Shown here: piece by piece, positions 42,801-51,700 of the stretch
Layout of the letters: the number at the start of each line of letters is the position of its first letter
How positions within the stretch are numbered: position 1 is the first letter of the stretch
Assembly (NCBI GenBank): GCA_013322215.1
Contig: JAAMEZ010000056.1
Coordinates: 1-64,000, forward strand
Direction of reading: 5' to 3'
DNA length: 64,000 bases
Source: Martinezella rhizogenes
GTDB taxonomy: Bacteria; Pseudomonadota; Alphaproteobacteria; Rhizobiales; Rhizobiaceae
Translations under genes and position numbers: made by a program
Notes under the pieces: model-generated
Databases searched by the model: none
What the model was told of the DNA's origin: nothing
Seen by the model: only the letters and a program-made list of their open reading frames with translations

Positions 42801-44099
42801 TTAGGCCGCGATGAATTCGTTCCAGCGGCGAACCATGTAGCGGTCTTCGTCCATTACCGAGTTCCAGCAGGCGACGGCACCCATGCGGGCTTCGAAGGAG
42901 CCGCCATCGCGAACGGCGCCGGCCTTCTCCATGACCTTGCCTTCGGGAGAGAGGATGTCGCCCTGTGCCGGCTTGCCTTCGATCCAGTAGCCCCATTCGT
43001 CGGCCGACATGAACTGCTTGGCCGTTTCCATGCAGGCGGAATAATAGCCCTGGCGGTTGAGGTAGCCGCCGACCCAGCCCGAGGTGTACCAGTTGATGTA
43101 CTCGTAGGCGGCGTCGAGTTCGGCACCCTTGAGGTGCGAGGCGAGACCAAGGCCGCCGCCCCAGGCGCGATAGCCTTCCTTGAGTGGCTGGAAGGTGCAG
43201 GCAATCCCCTTGGAGCGGACGGCGGCAACCGCCGGCGACCACATGGACTGGATGACCACCTCGCCCGACGCCATCAGGTTGACGCTTTCGTCGAAGGATT
43301 TCCAGAAGGCACGGAACTGGCCATCGCCCTTGGTCTTGATCAGGAACTCGATCGTCTTGTCGATTTCCGCCTTGGTCATGTTGCCCTTGTCGGCATATTT
43401 GATCTTGCCGGCGGCTTCCATGATCATCGCGGCATCCATGATGCCGATCGACGGGATGTTGAGGATCGCCGTCTTGCCCTTGAAGGCCGGATCGAGAATG
43501 TCAGCCCAGCTGGTGATCGGACGGCCGGTGAGATCGGGGCGGATGCCGAGGGTGTCGGCATTATAGATGGTCGGAACCATCGTCATCCACTGGGTCGGTT
43601 CCTTGGCGAACTTGCGGGACTCCTGCCCCTCGACGAAGCCGACCGTATGCGGCGCGGTGCCCTGCGCAATGACGCTGTCGGGCTTCAGCTTGCCGGTGAT
43701 GAAGAGCGGCACGATCTTGTCGTAATATTTCAGCTTCTTGACGTCCATCGGCTGCAAGACGCCGGTCGGGAAGACCTTCTTGGCGATCCAGTATTCGACG
43801 TCGGCGATGTCGTAGCTGTTCGGCTGGGTGACCGCGCGCTGCGCGGCGGCATCGGAATCCATTGCCGTCATCTCGAGCGTGATGCCGAGATCGGCTTTGC
43901 ACTTCTCTGCGATCGCATTGATGTTCGAAACGCCGGTGCCGAACTGGCGCAGCGTGATGTTGGATTTGGCCCAGATGGTCGGAAAGCCGGTGATGACACC
44001 GGAGCCGGCCATGGCGCCGAGAGCGGCGGCGCCGGTCTTCAACAGCGAGCGGCGGGAAATGCCTTTTGTCGTCTTGGTAGTCTTCGTTTCAGTGGTCAT
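42801..44099 (-). CDS. ABC transporter substrate-binding protein (PotD-like), twin-arginine signal
   Basis: The 432-residue protein begins with a Thr/Lys-rich tail and a twin-arginine motif (ISRRSLLKTGAAALGA, residues about 14-29), so it is probably exported folded. The mature PBP type-2 domain contains NITLRQFGTGVSN near 47, SYDIADVEYWIAKK near 103 and a C-terminal WYTSGWVGGYLNRQGYYSAC. The ATG at 44097-44099 follows AAGGGGAA. It binds the substrate of the importer; the operon context with a racemase and a cytosine deaminase-like enzyme suggests a cyclic nitrogen compound. Confidence 0.85.
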   Translation of the reverse strand: MTTETKTTKTTKGISRRSLLKTGAAALGAMAGSGVITGFPTIWAKSNITLRQFGTGVSNINAIAEKCKADLGITLEMTAMDSDAAAQRAVTQPNSYDIADVEYWIAKKVFPTGVLQPMDVKKLKYYDKIVPLFITGKLKPDSVIAQGTAPHTVGFVEGQESRKFAKEPTQWMTMVPTIYNADTLGIRPDLTGRPITSWADILDPAFKGKTAILNIPSIGIMDAAMIMEAAGKIKYADKGNMTKAEIDKTIEFLIKTKGDGQFRAFWKSFDESVNLMASGEVVIQSMWSPAVAAVRSKGIACTFQPLKEGYRAWGGGLGLASHLKGAELDAAYEYINWYTSGWVGGYLNRQGYYSACMETAKQFMSADEWGYWIEGKPAQGDILSPEGKVMEKAGAVRDGGSFEARMGAVACWNSVMDEDRYMVRRWNEFIAA

Positions 44100-44130
44100 G
44101 TCAGTTCCCCTTTTTTGATGCTTGAGATTT

Positions 44131-45222
44131 TCATGCGGACATACGGCCAAGAAGGATTGCATCCTCCTGAGCCCAACTCAGCGAGACGGTGTCGCCGACA
44201 GCTATGGCTCTGGCGGCGTCTTCGTCGTTGCTTGCGATCACAGTGAAATCATCGCTGCCGGCACCGATGACGGTGATCTTCAGCGTCGCGCCGCGATATT
44301 CGATGTTGGAGACCACACCGTTGAAGCCGAGGCCCTTGTCGTCTGACTGAGACAGCCGGACACGATCGGTCCGCACGGCGATATCGGCGGGCTCTCCGAC
44401 TTGGCGGCTCGTCCCCTTGACTGAAAAATCCTGCCCTTCCAGCACGGACATGGTGATCACGCCGCCCTCGCTCGACGTCACCCGGCCCGACAAGACGTTA
44501 TGGTCACCCATGAAGCGGGCGACGAAGGCTGTCGCGGGGCGTTCAAAAACCTCCCGCGGCGAACCTGCCTGCTCGATCCGGCCGTCATTCATGATGACCA
44601 TGATGTCGGCGAGCGCCATTGCCTCTTCCTGGCTGTGCGTGACATGGACGAAAGTGATGCCGAGCGACTTCTGCAGCTTCTTCAATTCGGCGCGCATGCG
44701 GATCTTCAGGAAAGGATCGAGCGCCGACAGCGGCTCGTCGAGCAGCAGTGCTTCCGGATCGGTGATAAGGGCGCGCGCAAGCGCAACACGCTGCTGCTGG
44801 CCGCCTGAAAGCTGGGCAGGGCGTCGGGTGGCATAGGCTTCCATCTGCATCAGCTTCAGCATGTCGAGCGCCTTGGCGCGGCGCTCGTCCTTGTCGATAC
44901 CCTTCATCTTCAAGCTGAAGGCGACGTTGTCGATAAGGTCGAGATGGGGAAACAGCGCATAGGATTGGAACATCATCGCCGTGCCGCGCCTAGCGGGCGG
45001 GAAATCCGTGACGACGGTATTTCCGAGCCTGATGTCGCCGGAGGAGATACCCTCGTGACCGGCGATCATGCGCAAAGTCGAGGTCTTGCCGCAACCGGAG
45101 GGGCCAAGGAAACAGCAGTAGGAGCCTGCTGGTATCTTGAGGCTGATCGCATGGACAGCCGTGGTCGTGCCGTAGACCTTCGAAACGGACACTATATCGA
45201 TCTCTGCCGCTTTCGACATCAT
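44131..45222 (-). CDS. ABC transporter ATP-binding protein (PotA-like)
   Basis: The 363-residue ATPase has Walker A GPSGCGKTST near residue 40, Q-loop FQSYALFPHL near 85, signature LSGGQQQR near 138, Walker B LLLDEPLSALD near 156 and the H-loop VTHSQEEAMAL near 198. A C-terminal TOBE/regulatory domain (about 265-360) is typical of PotA/FbpC proteins. It is the first gene of the minus-strand importer operon and divergent from the GntR regulator. Confidence 0.9.
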   Translation of the reverse strand: MMSKAAEIDIVSVSKVYGTTTAVHAISLKIPAGSYCCFLGPSGCGKTSTLRMIAGHEGISSGDIRLGNTVVTDFPPARRGTAMMFQSYALFPHLDLIDNVAFSLKMKGIDKDERRAKALDMLKLMQMEAYATRRPAQLSGGQQQRVALARALITDPEALLLDEPLSALDPFLKIRMRAELKKLQKSLGITFVHVTHSQEEAMALADIMVIMNDGRIEQAGSPREVFERPATAFVARFMGDHNVLSGRVTSSEGGVITMSVLEGQDFSVKGTSRQVGEPADIAVRTDRVRLSQSDDKGLGFNGVVSNIEYRGATLKITVIGAGSDDFTVIASNDEDAARAIAVGDTVSLSWAQEDAILLGRMSA

Positions 45223-45391
45223 CTTCCCCTTTGGTTTGGGAAAGACACTGCATCAATCGTGCCAGTTTTGCTGCGGCGCACTAACCGGCTGGAATTTCTA
45301 TATTTTCCAGCGGCAGAGAAATTTTTCCTCCTGAACGGCAATTATGAATTTGCACAGGAAATAGGCTATTGTGCTCGATTTATGCAAATTA

Positions 45392-45400
45392 TTGTATACA
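45392..45400. promoter_or_regulatory. TTGTATACA, candidate GntR-family operator
   Basis: The 9-bp near-palindrome, in an AT-rich divergent promoter region, fits the TNGTNNNACNA pattern of FCD-type GntR regulators. It is 87 bases upstream of the regulator gene and could control both the importer operon and the regulator. Confidence 0.4.
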
Positions 45401-45486
45401 CTTTAGCGTAATCTTTGCATCAGATTTCGTTTAACTTCGGCGCGAAACCGGGCTATCATCGCAGCCGATTACTCAGGCAAACGATC

Positions 45487-46200
45487 ATGAATCCTTCAGC
45501 AGATGGGCTTTTGATGCCCAGCGATTCTACCGATGGCGGCGCGCAACAGATTCGTGATGCTATTCGCGACGCGATCGTCGAGCGCCGGCTTGCGCCGGGC
45601 ACGAAACTGTCCGAGAGCGATGTCGGCGGTCTGTTCAATGTCAGCCGAACTCTGGCACGCGCCGCCCTGCAGGCTCTTTCTTATGAGGGACTCGTCAGCG
45701 TCGAGAAAAACCGGGGCGCTTTCGTCGCCTACCCATCGCCAGAGGAAGCCCGGCAGATATTCGCTGCACGCCGCCTGGTCGAGCCGGGCATATTGAAATC
45801 GGCGGCTGAACATATCACCGCGGCTCAGCTCAAGCATCTCCGACAGCTTCTCATTGAAGAGGGCCGCTTGATGGGAGAGCGCGGTCAATCCGCGCGCCGG
45901 GCTGAAATCAAGGCTTCGGGCGACTTCCATCTGATGCTGGCGTCGATATCAGGCAATCTTATCATGCAGCGCTTCATGGAAGAGCTCGTTGCCCGCTCGT
46001 CACTGGTGATCGCGCTCTACGGACAATCAAGCGCCTCCAGTTGCGGCCATTCCGAGCACGGTGACATCGTCACCGCGCTGGAGCGCAAGGATGTCGACAC
46101 TGCCTGTGACCTGATGCTCCATCATATCGCGCATATCGAGGCCGATCTCGACCTGCGGGAGCGCAAGAGCTTCGGCCTGAAAGAAGCATTCGAGCAGTGA
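45487..46200 (+). CDS. GntR family transcriptional regulator (FCD/FadR subfamily)
   Basis: The 237-residue protein has an N-terminal winged helix (about 25-85, with RLAPGTKLSESDVGGLFNVSRTLAR near 34-58) and an all-helical FCD effector domain with the metal-binding pattern D/H-x3-H (SGDFHLMLASIS near 145, and two further histidines, CGHSEHGDIV and LMLHHIAHIE). It is divergent from the importer operon and 61 bases upstream of the amidohydrolase gene. It probably senses the imported compound or its breakdown product. Confidence 0.86.
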   Translation: MNPSADGLLMPSDSTDGGAQQIRDAIRDAIVERRLAPGTKLSESDVGGLFNVSRTLARAALQALSYEGLVSVEKNRGAFVAYPSPEEARQIFAARRLVEPGILKSAAEHITAAQLKHLRQLLIEEGRLMGERGQSARRAEIKASGDFHLMLASISGNLIMQRFMEELVARSSLVIALYGQSSASSCGHSEHGDIVTALERKDVDTACDLMLHHIAHIEADLDLRERKSFGLKEAFEQ

Positions 46201-46261
46201 GACATCCGCCATCTAGGCGGTTCCCGCGCGGATCAATGGCCATTGATTCAAGGAGAAAAAA

Positions 46262-47464
46262 TTGAGCACGATCGAAACCCTCTTTACCCGGGCCAAGCTC
46301 GCCGATGGCTCGATCAAGGACATTGGCGTCACGGGCGGCCGCATCGTGTCGATCGAAGAAACCAAAGCGTCGGCCACAGCCGCTGAGGTAATAGACCTCG
46401 GAGGTGTTCTTGTGGTGCCGGGTTTCGTCGAGGGACACATTCATCTCGACACAAGCTTCTACGGAGACGCATGGATCCCGCACAAGCCATGTACCAGCGG
46501 CTTCAATGTCCATGAACGCGTTGCCTTTCAGGCGCAGAACATGGCGCAGGCTGCGCCGATGGACGAAAGAGCCAGAAACCAGCTTGAACTCTGCATCGCC
46601 AATGGCAGCACGCATATGCGCAGCCACGTCATGGTGGATGGCTCCGTCGGGCTGAGATCGCTCGAAACCATCCTTGAGGTACGCGAGGAATATCGCGGCT
46701 TGATCGACATTCAGCTCGTCGCTTTCCCGCAAAGTGGCATCCTGAAGAGCCCTGGTACGCCCGAGCTTCTGAACGAGGCGATCGCTATGGGCGCAAATCT
46801 CGTCGGAGGGCTCGATCCGGGGAGCTTCGACCGGGATATTGAAAAGCACCTCGACGTGGTTTTCGGAGTCGCCGAGAAGCATGGCGTCGATGTCGACATC
46901 CATCTTCACGAAGGCGGAACGCTCGGCCTTTTCACCATCGAGCAGATCTGCGCCCGCACGCGTGGTCTTTCCATGGGCGGGCACGTCACGATCAGCCACG
47001 CCTACGGACTTGGCGATCTTTCGATCGAAGCGGTAACGCGTGCTGCGGCGCTCATCGCTGAGAGCGGCGTCTCCATCATGACGAACGCACCGGGTGCCCA
47101 CCCCTTCCCGCCGGTTGCCCTGCTTCGAGCTGCCGGCGTCAATGTCTTCAGCGGCAGCGACAATATTCGGGATTCCTGGTGGCCCTATGGCGATGGCGAT
47201 ATGCTCGGCCGCGCGATGATGATCGGCTATCGGTCCGGCTTCTATACCGACGACGAATTGAAGGTCGCCTTCGATGTCGTGACCGAGAGCGGCGCCAAAG
47301 CTCTGCGCCTGGAAGGCTACGGCTTGCAGATCGGTACAAAGGCCGACTTCGTCACCCTGAAGGCAGAGCACGTTCCCGAAGCGGTGGTTGCTGTGCCGAA
47401 AGGACGTGCTGTCTACAAGGCGGGCAAGCTCGTCGCCGCAGATGGCGTCGTCCTGCGGCGCTGA
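46262..47464 (+). CDS. cytosine deaminase-like amidohydrolase
   Basis: The 400-residue amidohydrolase has the metal site of the cytosine deaminase group: VEGHIHLDTSF (H-x-H, near residue 57), DIHLHEGG with the catalytic glutamate near 215, TISHAYGLG near 243, and the aspartate in SGSDNIRDSWWPYGDGDML near 298, much like the CodA signature. It should deaminate or hydrolyse a pyrimidine, triazine or related ring. The start is TTG at 46262 with AAGGAG six bases upstream. It is co-directional with the GntR gene and belongs functionally with the importer and racemase. Confidence 0.85.
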   Translation: MSTIETLFTRAKLADGSIKDIGVTGGRIVSIEETKASATAAEVIDLGGVLVVPGFVEGHIHLDTSFYGDAWIPHKPCTSGFNVHERVAFQAQNMAQAAPMDERARNQLELCIANGSTHMRSHVMVDGSVGLRSLETILEVREEYRGLIDIQLVAFPQSGILKSPGTPELLNEAIAMGANLVGGLDPGSFDRDIEKHLDVVFGVAEKHGVDVDIHLHEGGTLGLFTIEQICARTRGLSMGGHVTISHAYGLGDLSIEAVTRAAALIAESGVSIMTNAPGAHPFPPVALLRAAGVNVFSGSDNIRDSWWPYGDGDMLGRAMMIGYRSGFYTDDELKVAFDVVTESGAKALRLEGYGLQIGTKADFVTLKAEHVPEAVVAVPKGRAVYKAGKLVAADGVVLRR

Positions 47465-47496
47465 CCAGCGCGCAAGACCGAAGGCCTGCAAGTCCG

Positions 47497-47823
47497 CTAT
47501 CGCTTCAACTCTCGCTCGAATTTTTCGATCTGCTGCAGAACCCACGGGTCATCGGCGGAGTGTTGGATCGTTTCCTGTTCCGGCCGCCGTTTGCGGCGAA
47601 TCCAATCGATGAAGGCGCGAAGCAGCCGCATGTGGGTATCCGAGTTTTTCAATGTCTGCGAGGCCCGGCAGCCAGGCTCGAAAACCAATGGAAGCCGGGC
47701 CTCAACGACCGCAAGGCGTTGCGGTGATTGCCTTTTTGCCCGCGCGAAAATGAACGCTAGCTGAACACGCTGCACGGCACGATAGTTTCTTCCGATCTTT
47801 GCAGCTATTGAGAGAGCCTGCAA
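47497..47823 (-). CDS. hypothetical protein, start uncertain
   Basis: The frame is 108 codons from a TTG with no ribosome-binding site. The last 44 codons from the ATG at 47629-47631 look more protein-like: a basic amphipathic stretch LLRAFIDWIRRKRRPEQE, then an acidic end DDPWVLQQIEKFERELKR. The real product may be only this part. No family is recognised, and the gene is close to the 3' end of the amidohydrolase gene in the opposite direction. Confidence 0.35.
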   Translation of the reverse strand: MQALSIAAKIGRNYRAVQRVQLAFIFARAKRQSPQRLAVVEARLPLVFEPGCRASQTLKNSDTHMRLLRAFIDWIRRKRRPEQETIQHSADDPWVLQQIEKFERELKR

Positions 47824-47958
47824 ACCAATCTCATTTCACGAATGAAGAGCTTTTTTACTTGAGCGTACCGCTATCGGCAAAACTGACCTAGTCGGGAGAG
47901 AAGACGACCGCTAGACAATGCCGCGTCGCTTCCGATTTCCCCGGAGTGGCACAAGCTT

Positions 47959-47983
47959 AGCCTCGCCCGTGCGGGGCTTTTTT
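47959..47983 (+). terminator. strong rho-independent terminator
   Basis: An 8-bp stem AGCCTCGC/GCGGGGCT (one G-U pair) with a CCGT tetraloop is followed at once by six T. The nearest plus-strand gene ends 495 bases upstream, so it may end a long 3' UTR or an unannotated small RNA. Confidence 0.75.
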
Positions 47984-48001
47984 CTTTTCAGCCTATGTTT
48001 T

Positions 48002-48256
48002 TCAGCGCCGCGGCTCGCCGCCTGGCGCATAAACGGTGTCCTGCTCAAAAGGAAACACCGAGCCGCACCGGCAGCGGATCATATGCTTGCGCGGATCGGT
48101 CGATGGCCTCTCGGTGGAAAAGCCGCGCGGCATCTCGTCTATCTTGAAATCGCGGCTTACTGCACGGCGATCGTCAGTTTCGGAAACCTCGGCAAAGCCG
48201 GTGTAGTCGCATTTCGCGCATTCCAGCTTCCGTGAATATCGATCTCTTGCGGCCAT
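48002..48256 (-). CDS. hypothetical zinc-ribbon-like small protein
   Basis: The 84-residue cytoplasmic protein has two cysteine pairs: LECAKCDYTG (C13-x2-C16) and IRCRCGSVF (C62-x-C64), each followed by an aromatic or glycine turn, as in a zinc ribbon. The middle is polar and basic. A GGAAGA sequence lies just before the ATG. No named family is recognised; a metal- or nucleic-acid-binding role is inferred only from the cysteines. Confidence 0.55.
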   Translation of the reverse strand: MAARDRYSRKLECAKCDYTGFAEVSETDDRRAVSRDFKIDEMPRGFSTERPSTDPRKHMIRCRCGSVFPFEQDTVYAPGGEPRR

Positions 48257-48439
48257 TCTCTTCCAGCTCGGGACTCACAACACGCCCCTTCTATCAGTGC
48301 CGTCGGCGCTCTTGAAGGCCGCAAACGATCTTCGCCGCAGCCCGCTTCAATCCTCTTAAAAATTTAAGGGCCGAAAAAACGCAGTCGGCAATAAAAAGAG
48401 ATTGACCTGATAGCAGATGTCAGACCAATTTATCGACCC

Positions 48440-49147
48440 ATGACAAAACCCATGCTTACCCCTCTTCCTTCCATCGATCGGACGCAGCAAGTCATCGAAG
48501 CGCTGTCGACCTTCATCGAGTCGTCGAAACTCCAGGCCGGCGAGCGACTACCGACCGAGCGCGAACTGATGGCGGCGCTTTCCGTGGGACGCTCCACCAT
48601 TCGCGAGGTGATCACCTACTTCCAGGCGCTCGGCGTCATGGAGACGCGCAAAGGCAGCGGCACCTATCTGCTAAAGCCGGTTTCGAAGGCGACGATCCAT
48701 ATGCCTCTTTCCTTCAACCCGTCCCATCTGCGCGATGCGCTGTTGCAGACGCTGGAGGTCCGTCGCGGCATCGAGTGCGAGGCCGGCATGGTGGCTGCAA
48801 GGAAGCGAACCGCGGAAGACATCGTCATCATCGAAGAGAAGCTCAACGAGATGGAGCGTGTGCATATGGCCAAGGGCACATCCGGGCCCGAGGATCTTGC
48901 CTTCCATCTTGCCGTCTATGACGCCACGCATAATCCGCTGTTCCGGCAGCTTCTCGAACAGATGCGCGAAACCTTCGAGCGCTTCTGGGATCATCCCTTC
49001 GATCGGCAGGATTTTGCCCGCCGGTCCTTCCCCTATCACCGCACGCTCTTCAACGCGATCGTCGATCAGGATCCAGAGGCAGCGCGCGCCGAAACAATGA
49101 AAATTCTCGACGTGGTCGAGGAAGACATCAAGGAAATGTCCAAATGA
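48440..49147 (+). CDS. GntR family transcriptional regulator (FadR/FCD subfamily)
   Basis: The 235-residue protein has a winged helix at about 14-75 (LQAGERLPTERELMAALSVGRSTIRE near 31-56) and an FCD domain with the metal-binding pattern DLAFHLAVYDATHNPLF near 153 and FPYHRTLF near 196. Its stop overlaps the start of the PLP enzyme gene (ATGA), so regulator, enzyme and importer form one unit in which the regulator probably responds to the substrate. Confidence 0.87.
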   Translation: MTKPMLTPLPSIDRTQQVIEALSTFIESSKLQAGERLPTERELMAALSVGRSTIREVITYFQALGVMETRKGSGTYLLKPVSKATIHMPLSFNPSHLRDALLQTLEVRRGIECEAGMVAARKRTAEDIVIIEEKLNEMERVHMAKGTSGPEDLAFHLAVYDATHNPLFRQLLEQMRETFERFWDHPFDRQDFARRSFPYHRTLFNAIVDQDPEAARAETMKILDVVEEDIKEMSK

Positions 49148-50310
49148 CTGACGGGTTAGAGCCGTTCGAACTTGCATCCCTCATAACAGCCCATGACGAC
49201 GGCAATTTCGCCGATGCCGTGGTGCCGCCGATCTTTCAGACATCGCTCTTCACCTTCTCCAGCTATGACGAGATGATCGCCTCCTACCGCGGCGAAAAGG
49301 TGCGGCCGACCTATACGCGCGGTCTCAACCCGACGGTGCGCCTGTTCGAAGAAATGCTGGCGAAGCTCGAAGGCGCCGAGGATGCGCTTGGTTTTGCCAG
49401 CGGCATGGCGGCGATCTCGTCAGCCGTGCTGAGTTTCGTCGAGCCGGGCGACCGGATCGTTGCGGTCAAGCATGTCTATCCCGACGCCTTCCGCCTCTTT
49501 GGCACGGTCCTGAAGCGTATGAAGGTGGACGTGACGTATGTCGATGGCCGCGATGAAGAAGCGGTCGCCAAGGCACTTCCCGGCGCAAAAGTCTTCTACA
49601 TGGAGAGCCCGACGAGTTGGGTCATGGAGGCGCACGATGTCGGCGCGCTGGCGGCACTCGCCAAGCAGCAAGGCGTCGTCTCGATGATCGACAACAGCTG
49701 GGCCACACCCTATTTCCAGCAGCCGCTGAAGCTCGGCGTCGATCTCGTCATTCATTCCGCTTCCAAATATCTCGGTGGTCACAGCGACGTTGTCGCCGGC
49801 GTCGTCGCGGGCTCGAAAGAGATGATCGCGCGGCTGAAGGCGGAAGCCTATCCCTATCTCGGCGGCAAGCTTTCGCCCTTCGACGCATGGCTCCTGATCC
49901 GCGGCCTTCGCACCTTGCCGATCCGCATGAAGGCGCACGAGGCGGCGGCGATGACGATCGCCAAGCGCCTACAGGAACTCGATGTCGTCGAGCAGGTCTG
50001 CCATCCGGGTCTTGCCAATCGGCTGCCTGCCGGACTGAACGGCACCTCGGGTCTGTTTTCGTTCATCTTCCGCGAAGGCGTCGACGTGCGTGCATTCGCG
50101 GATCGCCTCAAGCTCTTCAAGCTGGGTGTGAGCTGGGGCGGGCATGAGAGCTTGATCGTGCCGGGTGAAGTCGTGCTGCAGCAAAAGGCGCAGCCGAATT
50201 CAGCGCATACCTTCGGCATTAATCCACGCTCTGTACGTCTCCATGTCGGCCTCGAAGGAACCGAGGCCCTGTGGAAGGAACTCGAGGAGGCGATTGCCGC
50301 CGCCTCGTGA
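49144..50310 (+). CDS. Cys/Met-metabolism PLP-dependent enzyme (cystathionine/methionine gamma-lyase family)
   Basis: The 388-residue protein is of normal family length. It has YTRGLNPTVRLFEEMLAKLEGAE near residue 57 (substrate side), FASGMAAISSAV near 86 (phosphate-binding), the aspartate in MIDNSWATPYFQQPL near 182 and the Schiff-base lysine in IHSASKYLGGHSD near 206. Such enzymes cleave or form C-S bonds of sulfur amino acids. It lies in an operon with a GntR regulator and a CUT1-type importer, which is unusual, since that importer class normally carries sugars. Confidence 0.87.
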   Translation: MTDGLEPFELASLITAHDDGNFADAVVPPIFQTSLFTFSSYDEMIASYRGEKVRPTYTRGLNPTVRLFEEMLAKLEGAEDALGFASGMAAISSAVLSFVEPGDRIVAVKHVYPDAFRLFGTVLKRMKVDVTYVDGRDEEAVAKALPGAKVFYMESPTSWVMEAHDVGALAALAKQQGVVSMIDNSWATPYFQQPLKLGVDLVIHSASKYLGGHSDVVAGVVAGSKEMIARLKAEAYPYLGGKLSPFDAWLLIRGLRTLPIRMKAHEAAAMTIAKRLQELDVVEQVCHPGLANRLPAGLNGTSGLFSFIFREGVDVRAFADRLKLFKLGVSWGGHESLIVPGEVVLQQKAQPNSAHTFGINPRSVRLHVGLEGTEALWKELEEAIAAAS

Positions 50311-50350
50311 CATCATCAATCTGAGAGGAAAACCTAAAAGGGGAACCAAC

Positions 50351-51610
50351 ATGAAAAGACTGATAACAGCAGCACTCTTTACCACTTTGATGGGCGGAAC
50401 CGCCTTTGCCGATACGACGCTGAAGCTCGTGGAAGTAATCACGAGCCCGGAGCGCACCGAGACGCTCAAGTCGATCGTCGCCAAGTTCGAGGCCGAAAAC
50501 CCCGGCACCAAGGTCGACATCATCTCCCTGCCCTGGAATGAGGCCTTCCAGAAGTTCGCCACCATGGTCTCCGCAGGCGACACGCCCGATGTGATGGAAA
50601 TGCCGGACACGTGGCTGTCGCTCTATGGCAATAACGGCATGCTTGAAAGCCTCGAGCCTTACCTCGCCAAATGGGAACACACGAAAGAGCTGACCCCACG
50701 CGCGCTTCAGCTCGGCCGTGACGTGAAGAACACCGCCTATATGCTGCCCTACGGCTTCTATCTGCGCGCCATGTTCTACAACAAGAAGATCCTGAAGGAT
50801 GCCGGCATTGCCGAACCGCCGAAGACGATGGACGAGTTCGTCAAGGCATCGGAAGCCATCTCCAAGCTGCCCGGCAAATACGGCTACTGCATGCGCGGTG
50901 GTCCGGGTGGGCTCAATGGCTGGATGATCTTTGCCGCCTCGATGGCCGGCGACAACAAATACTTCAAGGATGACGGCACCTCGACGATGAACAGCCCGGG
51001 CTGGGCCAAGGGCATCGAGTGGATGGTCGACCTCTACAAGAAGGGCTATGCGCCGAAGGATAGCGTTAACTGGGGCTTCAACGAGGTCGTCGCAGGATTT
51101 TATTCCGGCACCTGCGCCTTCCTTGACCAGGACCCGGATGCCCTGATCGCTGTCGCCGAACGCATGAACAAGGACGATTTCGGCGTCGCACCGCTGCCGA
51201 AAGGCCCGGATGGCAAATCCTTCCCGACCATCGGCTACGGCGGCTGGTCGATGTTCTCAAGCAGCCAGAACAAGGACCTTTCCTGGAAGTTGATCGCGAC
51301 CCTGGAAGGTCCGGAAGGCAATCTCACCTGGAACAAGAAGATCGGCGCCCTCCCGGCCTACACGGCGGCGGAGAAGGATCCCTTCTACGCTGGCGATCAG
51401 TTCAAGGGCTGGTTCCAGGAACTGGCCGACAAGGACACGGTGCCGACCGTCATGCCGACCTATCTTGAGGAGTTCGCCTTCTTCAAGGATTCGCTCGCCA
51501 TCAAGACCTCGCAGCAGGCATTGCTCGGCGATATCTCGGCGAAGGATCTGGCCGACCAGTGGGCCGACTACCTCACCAAGGCCCAGCAGAAGTTCCTGGC
51601 CAAGAAGTAA
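50351..51610 (+). CDS. CUT1-family ABC transporter substrate-binding protein
   Basis: The 419-residue periplasmic protein has a Sec signal peptide (residues 1-20, ending AFAD) and the maltose-binding-protein-like PBP type-2 fold: LKSIVAKFEAENPGTKVDIISLPWNEAFQKF near 37-67, AGDTPDVMEMPD near 73, and FYNKKILKDAGIAEPPKTMDEF near 138-159. The ATG at 50351 follows AAAGGGGAA. It is the first importer gene, about 40 bases after the PLP enzyme gene, and is followed by a strong stem-loop before the permease gene. Confidence 0.9.
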   Translation: MKRLITAALFTTLMGGTAFADTTLKLVEVITSPERTETLKSIVAKFEAENPGTKVDIISLPWNEAFQKFATMVSAGDTPDVMEMPDTWLSLYGNNGMLESLEPYLAKWEHTKELTPRALQLGRDVKNTAYMLPYGFYLRAMFYNKKILKDAGIAEPPKTMDEFVKASEAISKLPGKYGYCMRGGPGGLNGWMIFAASMAGDNKYFKDDGTSTMNSPGWAKGIEWMVDLYKKGYAPKDSVNWGFNEVVAGFYSGTCAFLDQDPDALIAVAERMNKDDFGVAPLPKGPDGKSFPTIGYGGWSMFSSSQNKDLSWKLIATLEGPEGNLTWNKKIGALPAYTAAEKDPFYAGDQFKGWFQELADKDTVPTVMPTYLEEFAFFKDSLAIKTSQQALLGDISAKDLADQWADYLTKAQQKFLAKK

Positions 51611-51620
51611 GCCGCATATG

Positions 51621-51644
51621 CGGCGGCGGAGTATTCCGCCGCCG
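51621..51644 (+). terminator. 10-bp stem-loop after the CUT1 binding-protein gene
   Basis: CGGCGGCGGA and TCCGCCGCCG flank a GTAT loop 10 bases after the stop. There is no U-tract. It is a probable mRNA-stabilising hairpin, as at 2190 and 12837. Confidence 0.6.
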
Positions 51645-51700
51645 TCCTTACCCATTTGAAACAGACGGCGTCTTAACGCCGCGAACGGGAACTCTTGCAG

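Noticed and set aside
48402..48430. TTGACC and a downstream partial repeat as promoter and operator of the second GntR gene
   Set aside because: The -10 position reads CCAATT and the repeat is not symmetrical enough to support either call.
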